Shown here: positions 1-6,776 of the stretch, piece by piece
Numbering within the stretch: position 1 is the stretch's first letter
Layout of the letters: each line of letters starts with the position of its first letter
From: JBOFSQ01 sp051651625
GTDB lineage: Bacteria > Planctomycetota > Planctomycetia > Pirellulales > Thermoguttaceae
Reading direction: 5' to 3'
Length of the DNA stretch: 37,424 nt
Assembly: GCA_051651625.1 (NCBI GenBank)
Contig: JBOFSQ010000050.1
Location: forward strand, 1-37,424
Position numbers and translations under genes: made by a program
The notes under the pieces: generated by a model
What the model saw: only the letters and a program-made list of their open reading frames with translations
What the model was told of the DNA's origin: nothing
Database searches by the model: none

Positions 1-48
1 GTTCGGCATAGCCGAACCACACGCTGGAGGGTTCGGCTATGCCGAACC
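1..48. repeat. Palindromic element, copy A (left edge), inside a CDS
   Basis: Two copies of the 19-bp palindrome (one lacking its first G at the window edge), GGTTCGGCTATGCCGAACC at 30-48, separated by a short spacer containing TGGAGG. Same family as 6643-6776, 9861-9938, 10968-10986, 12244-12345, 21064-21114 and 32567-32666. Here it is read in frame by the YfhO-like gene. Confidence 0.85.
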
Positions 49-1411
49 GCACGCAGAGTGCCGCCACAACAAGCACAATCCCCGCTCCCCACGCGCCGCC
101 AAAAACGAATGCCGTGTACGCATTCTCCGCGTCGAACACGCCGAAGAGCGGACACGCCGGAACGTCGCGCCAAAACACGAGCGGCACAGCGACCATCGTC
201 GTTGCGATGACGATTCCCGTCGCAAGAGCGATGCGGCGAACGATGGCGGCTTGCGATTGGAGTGCGTCGAGCGAGTGCGCGGCGAGCAGCGCAATCGGCA
301 GCGCGGCGACCGTGAACCACTTCGCCGGATAACGAAACATTTCGTAAAACGGTAACTGCATGAGAATCGTGTAGACGCCGCCCGCACTCCCCATCGACGC
401 GACAACCGCAACGATGAGACACCACGTCAGCGCGACGAGGCAACGTTTCCCCCAAAGTCGCAGCGACGCCATCGCCAGCACCGCCGGAATCATTCCCGCG
501 TAGAGCGACGGTGTCCAGATGCCGCGCGGTTCGGCGGCGAGAATCCAGCGGCGGTGTTGCGGAAACTGGTCTCCCGAAAAGTTCGGGTAAACGAGTTCAA
601 GCAGTCGCAACGGATGAATGCTGTAGTTGTCGATGCGTGCGATGTGGTCGCCTCCGGTGCGGTCGGATTCTATGGCGGCGCGGAGCGTCGGGACTGTTTG
701 CACAACCGTCGCAGTCGCCGCGATGAGAAACGCCGACAAAATCATCGACGCGGCGTGTGTGCGTGTGCTCCACGTCGTCTGCGTTCGTCCGAACAACGAC
801 CAAACAAACGCCGCGACCGCGAAGAGTGCGACATGGTAAACCGCTTGCCAGTCGCCGCCGAATAGTATGAGTGAGACGACGGCTGCGAGTGCGAGAAAGT
901 GTTTCACGTTTTGCCGTTGAATGATTCGCAGAACGAGCCTGACCGCTTCGGGGAACCACGCCGCACCGATGAGAAAGACGATGTTGCACTGCTGAAACAA
1001 GACGCTGCCGCTGAATGCGTATGCGACACCCGCAAACGTTGCGGCGTATGACGAGCAGCCGAGTGACCGTGCGAGACGAAACGTTGTCCACGCCGCGAGA
1101 AAAATGTGCGCGATGATGAAAACGTGTTCGTCGAGCGGCGTCGGCAGCAGCGTGAAACAAATCCACGCAGGCGGATAGAAAACGCCGCTGGTCGGATTGG
1201 CAACGACATCTCGCGCTGGAAACGTCGCCCGTTGCCAGTCATTTTTGAGACGCTGGTGGAGCGGATAATAAAAGTGTGCAGCGTCGCGGAACGCAACTTG
1301 TTTCGCGGCGTCGCCGCTGAACGACGTGAGAATCACATCGCCCCACAGTCCGAAAACACACAGTGTAGTTACGGCGAGAAAGAGAACTGATACGTTTCGC
1401 AGATTTCGCAT
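1..1411 (-). CDS. YfhO-like multi-pass membrane protein (3' end beyond window)
   Basis: The frame is open from an ATG at 1411 to the left edge, about 470 residues, with no stop inside the window. The translation has an N-terminal membrane segment, a luminal stretch with FYYPLHQRLKNDW and NPTSGVFYPP, then many hydrophobic helices, and later motifs such as YPNFSGDQFPQ and FYEMFRYPAKW. This pattern fits the YfhO / GT-C-like family of polytopic proteins that glycosylate wall or surface polymers; the exact reaction is not known. No Shine-Dalgarno is seen, but TATACT lies about 6 bases ahead of the ATG, so a leaderless mRNA is possible. The last visible codons are made of the 19-bp palindromic repeat found elsewhere in the window, read as RFGIAEPSS and WFGYAE. 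Family call is moderate; the reading frame itself is secure. Confidence 0.75.
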   Translation of the reverse strand, partial: MRNLRNVSVLFLAVTTLCVFGLWGDVILTSFSGDAAKQVAFRDAAHFYYPLHQRLKNDWQRATFPARDVVANPTSGVFYPPAWICFTLLPTPLDEHVFIIAHIFLAAWTTFRLARSLGCSSYAATFAGVAYAFSGSVLFQQCNIVFLIGAAWFPEAVRLVLRIIQRQNVKHFLALAAVVSLILFGGDWQAVYHVALFAVAAFVWSLFGRTQTTWSTRTHAASMILSAFLIAATATVVQTVPTLRAAIESDRTGGDHIARIDNYSIHPLRLLELVYPNFSGDQFPQHRRWILAAEPRGIWTPSLYAGMIPAVLAMASLRLWGKRCLVALTWCLIVAVVASMGSAGGVYTILMQLPFYEMFRYPAKWFTVAALPIALLAAHSLDALQSQAAIVRRIALATGIVIATTMVAVPLVFWRDVPACPLFGVFDAENAYTAFVFGGAWGAGIVLVVAALCVRFGIAEPSSVWFGYAE

Positions 1412-1472
1412 CGGCGAAGTATAACCGACGTTGCTACCGTGTGAAGGGTGGAGCGTTGTCGAGGGGTGTGGC

Positions 1473-1740
1473 GGGTGTAGTAAAATCTGTTTGCACGAGA
1501 ACATTGGTTATCCGCGTTTTCGCCCCAACGGGGCGAAAGAACTTAGCCGTGGGTGAGCGGTATTCCGCGAACCCACGGTACGCAGGCCCCAACAAAATCC
1601 GTAGCCCCAACGGGGCGTAAGAGTTGTGTGCGTGGTTCAATTCTTGCGCCCCGTTGGGGCTTTCTGGATTTTGTGGCTTCCGTACCGTGGGTTCGCTCCG
1701 CTCACCCACGGCTAAGCTCTTGCTGCCCCGTTGGGGCAAT
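1473..1740. repeat. Composite GCCCCAACGGGGC hairpin element with one MITE-type end
   Basis: The left end starts GGGTGTAG at 1473 and continues TAAAATCTGTTTGCA, matching the terminus of the mobile element at 12943. Inside are several 13-bp palindromes (GCCCCAACGGGGC and relatives) and a long imperfect inverted repeat in which AGCCGTGGGTGAGCGG pairs with its complement near 1700. No matching CTACACCC end is visible on the right, so this copy is probably decayed or truncated. The 489-bp gap 1412-1900 holds this element plus a promoter and no gene that I can support. Confidence 0.7.
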
Positions 1741-1800
1741 GTCTGTTGCGTCCATTTGATACTTGATGCGTTAGATTTATGAACAGGCAAGCGGCTCTCC

Positions 1801-1828
1801 TTTGCTTGATGGTGAGAACGGGTATAAT
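1801..1828 (+). promoter_or_regulatory. Predicted sigma-70-type promoter for the peroxiredoxin
   Basis: A perfect -10 TATAAT at 1823-1828 with a -35-like TTGCTT at 1802-1807 (15-bp spacer; TTTGCT one base earlier gives 16). The peroxiredoxin ATG is 72 bases downstream. Read from sequence only. Confidence 0.5.
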
Positions 1829-1900
1829 CGCTGCCTGTTCGTGAGTGAGACGGTTTCACCGTTTCCACGTTCAAACAATCTTTTGTGAAAGGAAGAACCA

Positions 1901-2488
1901 ATGTTAGTCACACAAAAAGCTCCAGAGTTTACCGCCAAGGCCGTTATGCCAAGCGGAACGTTTGAGGATGTCTCGCTCGCGCAGTATCGCGGCAAGAAAC
2001 ACGTCCTCCTCTTTTTCTACCCGCTCGACTTCACGTTCGTCTGCCCGACCGAGATCATCGCGTTTTCGGAGGCGGCTGCCGAGTTTGAGAAACTCGGTGT
2101 GCAAATTATCGGGTGCAGTGTTGATAGCGAGTTTTCACACTTCGCGTGGGTAAACACGCCGCGTCAACAAGGCGGACTCGGCGGAATCAAGTATCCGCTC
2201 GTCGCAGACTTGTCGAAAGAAATCGCCAAGGCTTACGACGTTCTCCTCCCCGGCGGCGTCGCACTTCGCGGACTGTTCCTGATCGACCGCGACGGCGTTG
2301 TCCGTCACCAAGTCGTCAACGATCTCCCGCTCGGACGCAGTGTCGACGAGGCGTTGCGGATGGTCAAGGCGTTGCAGTTCTTCGAGAAGAACGGTGAAGT
2401 CTGCCCCGCGAACTGGCAAGAAGGGAAACGCGGAATGAAAGCCGACCCGAAAGGAAGTCTCGACTTCTTCAAGACGGAATACAAGTGA
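1901..2488 (+). CDS. Typical 2-Cys peroxiredoxin (AhpC/TSA family)
   Basis: Thiol peroxidase of 195 residues, the usual length for the cytoplasmic AhpC/Prx1 group; it reduces hydrogen peroxide and organic hydroperoxides. The peroxidatic cysteine is C48 in FTFVCPTE and the resolving cysteine is C168 in VCPANW. The loop GGLG is present at 91-94 and the tail ends FFKTEYK, resembling the GGLG/YF pair of over-oxidation-sensitive enzymes, though the YF half is not exact. An AAGGAAG ribosome site lies 7-8 bases before the ATG, and a TATAAT promoter is upstream. No AhpF or thioredoxin gene is nearby, so the reductant is unknown. Secure call. Confidence 0.96.
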   Translation: MLVTQKAPEFTAKAVMPSGTFEDVSLAQYRGKKHVLLFFYPLDFTFVCPTEIIAFSEAAAEFEKLGVQIIGCSVDSEFSHFAWVNTPRQQGGLGGIKYPLVADLSKEIAKAYDVLLPGGVALRGLFLIDRDGVVRHQVVNDLPLGRSVDEALRMVKALQFFEKNGEVCPANWQEGKRGMKADPKGSLDFFKTEYK

Positions 2489-2527
2489 TTCGTGGTGAGC
2501 GTACAATAGAACATAGGTGAGCGTTCA

Positions 2528-2565
2528 ATAGGACATATAGGTCTTATAGGACCTATATGTCCTAT
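2528..2565. repeat. TATAGGAC hairpin, copy 1
   Basis: A 16-bp perfect inverted repeat (2528-2543 with 2550-2565) around a 6-base loop, built from ATAGGAC / GTCCTAT units. It lies 58 bp before the ATG at 2624. Close relatives lie at 14427-14479 and 26266-26303, also just ahead of plus-strand genes. Confidence 0.85.
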
Positions 2566-2623
2566 AAGATTGGCTCCGTGGAACGTGAACGCTTACCAAA
2601 AAACTTTACAGGAGGTTAACTCA

Positions 2624-4345
2624 ATGAGATCGACGATGTTTGTTTGTTGTGCAGTGGTTTTGTGTGGTGTGTTACGCGGTGCGGAAACGCCGCCCCCGCA
2701 GGTGCCGAGTCCGGCGATTGTGTCGCTGGTGGCGGAGGCGTCGAAGACTGTTGAGGCGATGGAAAATCCGGTTGCCCGCGCTGAAGGGTTGTTGGAACTG
2801 ATCGACCTACAACTCACGCTCGCCCCCGAAACACCCGCTGATGACGCCACGCTCAAAAGTCACCGCGAAGCGTTTGACAAAATCGTCTCGACTATCGACG
2901 ATAGTGCTACGCGGATGTCGCTACTCGATGCGGCGGTCAATGTCGCGCTGCGGCTCAAAGACTATAACACGGTCTTCGCCCTCACGGAGAAGTTCGATGA
3001 ACCGTATCGCAACCGCGGAACCATCGTCATACTCGGCAAGATACTGGCCGAAGACGGTGGCAAGACAGTCGATCTCGTTCCGCGTTTTGAGAAGGTGATG
3101 TCGGAGGTGGTAACGCAGCCTGCACTCACGTCGCTTGCGTCTGTACTTCTCGGCAAGGCTTACGCACTCAAAGGCGACAAGACCGCCGCAGCGGCAGCGT
3201 TTGCGAAGGCCATCGAGACAGCCGCCACGCTCGAAGCACTCGAAGAGCAGAACATCCTCGGACTGATTATCAGTCTGGAGGTCACAAGCGGTATGATCGA
3301 CGACGCCAAGGCGTTCGTCGCGGCGCACAAGCAGCCAGCGCAGCAGCAGTATTTCTACGGAATGCTCGCCCTGACGATGATTGAACTTCCAGCCGCCGAG
3401 CGCGACGCAGAGTTTGCCGCGTGTCTTGCGGCGATCACCGACGACAACATTCGCACGGTCGCAATCTCAACGCTCATCCAGCGACTTGTCAGCGAAAACG
3501 TGGCGTGTGATGCGCTTGCGACTTGGATCGATAATGCGAAAACTCCAGAAGCGAAAATCGCCATCGCAACAGCCGCCGCCGATGCGTTGCTTGATGTCAA
3601 ACGTTTTGCCGACGCCGCGACTTTGGCAACCATGACTACCGACACCGACCTTGCAGATTCGATCCGTTTGATGGAAATCGACTCGCTGGTCCGCACGATG
3701 AAGTGGGATTTGGCGGTGGCGAAGTCTGGTGAGCTTGCTGTTCACGAACGTCGCGGTCAGGCGTTGGCAGGACTGCTCGTCGCGGCGCGGCGTCACGCCG
3801 ACGCTGCGGTCTTTGCGAAAGTTTCGGCGATGCTCGACTCGCCCGTTGCCCAAACGCGGAAGAAGGAACTCCGCGACAGCTTCGCCGTTCTCGCCAAGGC
3901 AAACGACCCGCAAAGTGTGATGGCACGGATTGACGAACTCGGTGTCTTGTTTGGGCAACAGTTTGTCTTGGGCGACATCGACGGTGGCATCGCAACGCTA
4001 AACCAGATTCTCGCATCGCTCCCGCTCTGTACCGATGTTGACAAGCGTTTTGAAGTGTTGGTTCAGACGCTCTCGATGCTGGTGAAGTTGCAGCCTCGAA
4101 CGGAGGTTCTCGCGTATTATAACGGTGCGGTGAAGCAGATCATCGACTTGCAAGGGATCGACAATAACCAGCGTTTGGCGGGGCTTCTGTATTTGGCATC
4201 GGCGGCGAGTGACTGTCTTGATCCAAAAGACATGACGCTTCCACTTGATGCGGTCATCGCGTTCGTCAAAACAATCGAAGACCCAACCGAACGCACCGCC
4301 GCCACCCTCGCCCTCGCCCGCCAATGGGCTGATATGAGGCGGTGA
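2624..4345 (+). CDS. Secreted alpha-solenoid (TPR-like) protein of unknown role
   Basis: I chose the ATG at 2624 because an AGGAGG site (2610-2615) sits 8 bases ahead and the protein then opens with a signal peptide, MRSTMFVCCAVVLCGVLRGA. An ATG at 2570 would add 18 residues of repeat-flank sequence. The mature protein (573 residues in all) is a long run of amphipathic helices of about 30-35 residues with alternating A/L-rich faces, for example YALKGDKTAAAAAFAKAIE, which is TPR-like. There are no catalytic motifs. It is probably an exported or periplasmic scaffold. The next gene starts 31 bp downstream. I do not recognise a named family. Confidence 0.8.
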   Translation: MRSTMFVCCAVVLCGVLRGAETPPPQVPSPAIVSLVAEASKTVEAMENPVARAEGLLELIDLQLTLAPETPADDATLKSHREAFDKIVSTIDDSATRMSLLDAAVNVALRLKDYNTVFALTEKFDEPYRNRGTIVILGKILAEDGGKTVDLVPRFEKVMSEVVTQPALTSLASVLLGKAYALKGDKTAAAAAFAKAIETAATLEALEEQNILGLIISLEVTSGMIDDAKAFVAAHKQPAQQQYFYGMLALTMIELPAAERDAEFAACLAAITDDNIRTVAISTLIQRLVSENVACDALATWIDNAKTPEAKIAIATAAADALLDVKRFADAATLATMTTDTDLADSIRLMEIDSLVRTMKWDLAVAKSGELAVHERRGQALAGLLVAARRHADAAVFAKVSAMLDSPVAQTRKKELRDSFAVLAKANDPQSVMARIDELGVLFGQQFVLGDIDGGIATLNQILASLPLCTDVDKRFEVLVQTLSMLVKLQPRTEVLAYYNGAVKQIIDLQGIDNNQRLAGLLYLASAASDCLDPKDMTLPLDAVIAFVKTIEDPTERTAATLALARQWADMRR

Positions 4346-4376
4346 TGCAACCGTAAACGCAAGTGGGAGAATTGCC

Positions 4377-4766
4377 TTGAACGACAAAGTACGATACTGG
4401 TTTGACATGGCAGAGGACGATTTACGCGTCGCCAAAATGATGCTGGATGGACGGCGTTATCTCTGGATGGGGTTTATCTGCCACTTGGTCATTGAAAAAG
4501 GATTCAAGGCGTTGATTTCGGAGGGCGACAAAGTCCCGCCGAAAATCCACGCATTGCGTCGGCTCGCCAGAATCGCCGACGTTGTAGATCAGCTCAACGA
4601 CGAGCAACTGCGATTAATGACAACGCTCGACTCGATGCAAATCGAAACGCGGTATCCGGAGTACAAAAGTACAATCGCGGCAATGCTCAACAAAGACGAA
4701 GGTTTAAGACTCTTTAGCGGCACTACGGAGTTGTTTTCATGGATCAAGGCACAGATCAAAACGTAG
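4377..4766 (+). CDS. HEPN-domain protein (partner of the nucleotidyltransferase)
   Basis: 129 residues, all helical, of the COG2250-type HEPN family: the N-terminal WFDMAEDDLRVAKMML, the CHLVIEKGFKALI helix, PPKIHALRRLARIA, and the ETRYPEY motif. It starts at TTG with GGGAGA 6 bases upstream. Its 3' end overlaps the downstream nucleotidyltransferase by 28 bp, the standard HEPN-MNT pair arrangement. Such pairs act as toxin-antitoxin modules or in nucleotide and antibiotic modification. The R-x4-6-H ribonuclease motif of toxic HEPN proteins is not visible, so this member may be a binding or scaffold partner rather than an RNase. Whether it is co-transcribed with the upstream solenoid gene is unknown. 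Confidence 0.85.
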   Translation: MNDKVRYWFDMAEDDLRVAKMMLDGRRYLWMGFICHLVIEKGFKALISEGDKVPPKIHALRRLARIADVVDQLNDEQLRLMTTLDSMQIETRYPEYKSTIAAMLNKDEGLRLFSGTTELFSWIKAQIKT

Positions 4767-5050
4767 CATTAGAACATGCGACGAAATACGCGGAGCGAGT
4801 ACGAACGGAGTTTTCTCCCGACGCGATTGTCGTGTTTGGGTCGTATGTTAACGGGACTCCGCGTGAGGAAAGTGACATCGACATCGCGGTGATATTTAAT
4901 GACTTTCGCGGTGCGTGGCTGGAAACGGCGGCGCGTCTTTGGCGTTTGTCTTACGACGTTGACGACCGCATTGAGCCGCACATGCTCGACAGAACCAAAG
5001 ACCCCGCTGGCTTCGTCACCGATGTACTCAAGGCCGGTAGGCGGATTTGA
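4739..5050 (+). CDS. MNT-type minimal nucleotidyltransferase
   Basis: 103 residues with the pol-beta nucleotidyltransferase signature: FGSYVNGTPREESDIDIAV gives G-S-x10-D-x-D, the metal-binding aspartates, and a later acidic residue in DRIEPHML. These proteins transfer AMP or similar groups; in MNT-HEPN modules the transferase can AMPylate the HEPN toxin. It starts inside the end of the HEPN gene (28-bp overlap), which argues for translational coupling. Partner function is inferred from family knowledge, not shown here. Confidence 0.9.
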   Translation: MDQGTDQNVALEHATKYAERVRTEFSPDAIVVFGSYVNGTPREESDIDIAVIFNDFRGAWLETAARLWRLSYDVDDRIEPHMLDRTKDPAGFVTDVLKAGRRI

Positions 5051-5141
5051 AAAGTTTGAACGGTTCCAGTTTGATTTTGCTGTCGCTTTTGCTTTGGTCT
5101 GCTCGGCAACGACACCACACACATCCCTCTCGTGGGTCTTG

Positions 5142-5169
5142 TTGACGAAACGGCTGTTCGCCTTATACT
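5142..5169 (+). promoter_or_regulatory. Predicted promoter for the FabZ-like gene
   Basis: TTGACG at 5142-5147, a 16-bp spacer, and TATACT at 5164-5169. The start codon at 5228 is 58 bases downstream. It fills the 177-bp gap after the nucleotidyltransferase and is the clearest -35/-10 pair on this strand. Confidence 0.6.
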
Positions 5170-5227
5170 TGGCGGCGTTCCGATTGGCGTTTTGGTACGC
5201 ACTGTTTACTGATGGAGAATTAATGCG

Positions 5228-5731
5228 ATGCGTTGGTTTTGGATAGATCGAATCACCAAATTTGTAAGTGGCAAGAGTGCGGAGGCGATCAAGGCGATTT
5301 CGCTCGCCGAGGATCATCTTCACGATCACTACGTCGGTTATCCGGTGATGCCAGCGTCGCTGGTGGTTGAGGGACTGGCGCAGACGGCTGGAATGCTGGT
5401 GCTAGAAGCGGGCGGCTATCAAAAGAAGGTCGTCTTGGCGAAGATTCCGAAGATAATGTTTCACGAGGTCTCGTTCCGTCCGGGCGACTGCCTTACTTAT
5501 GTTGCGACGATAAACGCGCTCCGCGAAGATGGCGCGATGGCCGACGTGAAAGCGTTTCTCGACGGGAAACTTGTCGTCGAAGGCGAACTCGTCTTCGCGC
5601 ATCTCAGCGACACATTTTTCGGCGGCACCGAACTTTTTGAAGACGGTGACCTCGTCCGAATGATGAATGCGTTCCGCGCTTATGAAGTCGCCGTCGATGC
5701 AGGCGGCAACAGAATCACGCCGCCGACGTGA
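5228..5731 (+). CDS. FabZ-like 3-hydroxyacyl-ACP dehydratase (hot-dog fold)
   Basis: 167 residues. The active-site segment DHYVGYPVMPASLVVEGLAQ corresponds to the FabZ/FabA-type pattern GHFPxxPxMPGVLxxEAxAQ: H34 and E48 are the predicted catalytic pair. The family dehydrates 3-hydroxyacyl-ACP in type II fatty-acid or polyketide-like synthesis. The G of GHFP is replaced by D and the loop is a little different, so substrate may be altered. GGAGA lies 9 bases before the ATG. An overlapping out-of-frame ATG at 5223 was not used. No other fatty-acid gene is adjacent, which fits a stand-alone planctomycete paralogue. Confidence 0.88.
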   Translation: MRWFWIDRITKFVSGKSAEAIKAISLAEDHLHDHYVGYPVMPASLVVEGLAQTAGMLVLEAGGYQKKVVLAKIPKIMFHEVSFRPGDCLTYVATINALREDGAMADVKAFLDGKLVVEGELVFAHLSDTFFGGTELFEDGDLVRMMNAFRAYEVAVDAGGNRITPPT

Positions 5732-5747
5732 GACGGTTGACACCACT

Positions 5748-5812
5748 CACTTACGTTGCGTGCTCTGATTCGGGCACTCGCTTACGCTTCGTGTTCTTAT
5801 TTGCTGCTCGTT
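5748..5812 (-). repeat. GCGTAAGCGAGTGCCC-type repeat, reverse orientation
   Basis: About two units of the roughly 30-bp repeat seen in tandem at 21798-21992; here read on the minus strand as GAAGCGTAAGCGAGTGCC after TCAGA. It fills the gap between the FabZ-like and CBM9-like genes. Confidence 0.8.
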
Positions 5813-5831
5813 TCTCAAAACTTTTCAATTT

Positions 5832-6500
5832 ATGGCGATTCTCCCCAAGCGATTTTGTTTCCGGTTTTCGGTGAAGTGTCCGAGCGTGAAGACGCTCTGG
5901 AGCGATACCGCCGACACCCTCACCGACGCACACACGCTCCCCGCGTTCGACGAACTCGAAGGCGGTATCACCGCGAGCGGTAGCGGTAACGCGACGCGAC
6001 CAATCGTCAAACTCGGGTGGTGCGACGAAGGCGTCGTTGTTTCGTGCTCGGTAACGGGGAAGAAGACGCCGACGCGATGTTCGCTCGTGTCGCCAGAACA
6101 GTGCGAAGGGATTCAGATTTGTATCGACACGCGCGACGTTCGCAACGTCCACCGCGCCACGCGATTTTGTCACCGGTTTCTGATCGCGCCGTGCGGTGCC
6201 AGTTCACACGGCGACCAGCCCGCAGTGTTGTGGCTTCCGATTTCGCGGGCCAAAGGCGTGCCGAACGCGGTCGATGCCGCGCGAATTAAAATCCGTAGCA
6301 ACATAAGCCGCGACGGCTACTCGCTCACCGCCGCGTTCCCCGCAGATATTCTCACCGGATTCGACCCCGCATCGTACCCGCGACTCGGATTCCACTACGC
6401 CATCATCGACCGCGAACTCGGGAACCGCTACTGGCTAACACCGCCCGTAATGCCGCAAGACCAAGACCCAAGTTTGTGGGGAACGGTAGAGTTGGTGTGA
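5832..6500 (+). CDS. CBM9-like (DOMON-type) carbohydrate-binding protein
   Basis: 222 residues of beta-strand-type sequence. The stretch EGIQICIDTRDVRNVHRATRFCHRF and the ending GNRYWLTPPVMP with DPSLWGTVELV match family-9 carbohydrate-binding-like domains that are common in planctomycetes; these usually occur fused to hydrolases but here stand alone. No signal peptide or ribosome site is obvious, so it may be cytoplasmic or the start may be wrong. I infer carbohydrate or ligand binding from the fold only. Confidence 0.65.
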   Translation: MAILPKRFCFRFSVKCPSVKTLWSDTADTLTDAHTLPAFDELEGGITASGSGNATRPIVKLGWCDEGVVVSCSVTGKKTPTRCSLVSPEQCEGIQICIDTRDVRNVHRATRFCHRFLIAPCGASSHGDQPAVLWLPISRAKGVPNAVDAARIKIRSNISRDGYSLTAAFPADILTGFDPASYPRLGFHYAIIDRELGNRYWLTPPVMPQDQDPSLWGTVELV

Positions 6501-6528
6501 GAATTTTGCAACCGTTCGCGATCTCTTC

Positions 6529-6615
6529 CGTCACCCCCGCGTACTCGGCGGGGGCCTAGAGCTGACGATGTGAGGTTCGCTTGCGCGAACGTCGCTGTCG
6601 CATTGTCTAGATGCC
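6529..6615. repeat. CCCGCGTACTCGGCGGG repeat, partial copy
   Basis: A hairpin around CCCGCGTACTCGGCGGG followed by TTCGCTTGCGCGAACGTCGCT, the same order as in 25613-25735 but without the mirrored right end. It is the left half of that element. Confidence 0.7.
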
Positions 6616-6642
6616 CGCCGCATGACGAGATTTTGCGTTCAC

Positions 6643-6776
6643 TAGACATGTTCGGAAACCTGCACTCGCACATCGGTTCGGCATAGCCGAACCCTCCAAA
6701 CGCCTACTGGAGGGTTCGGCTATGCCGAACCGCGAACTACCCAATCGCCCCAATTTGAGGTTTCCGAACAAGTCTA
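6643..6776. repeat. Composite palindromic element, copy B (both arms)
   Basis: The fullest copy: outer arms TAGACATGTTCGGAAACC and its inverted mate at about 6759-6776, and two inner 19-bp palindromes at 6675-6693 and 6713-6731 flanked by CCTCCA / TGGAGG. The right arm ends one base before the propeller gene's stop codon. Confidence 0.85.

Noticed and set aside
1434..1901. 155-codon minus-strand frame over the hairpin repeat
   Set aside because: Composed of repeat translation (such as SLAVGERSEPTVR) that recurs in other repeat copies; no ribosome site.
4377..5050. HEPN protein as a proven RNase toxin
   Set aside because: The R-x4-6-H motif is not seen, so only the family and gene pairing are claimed.
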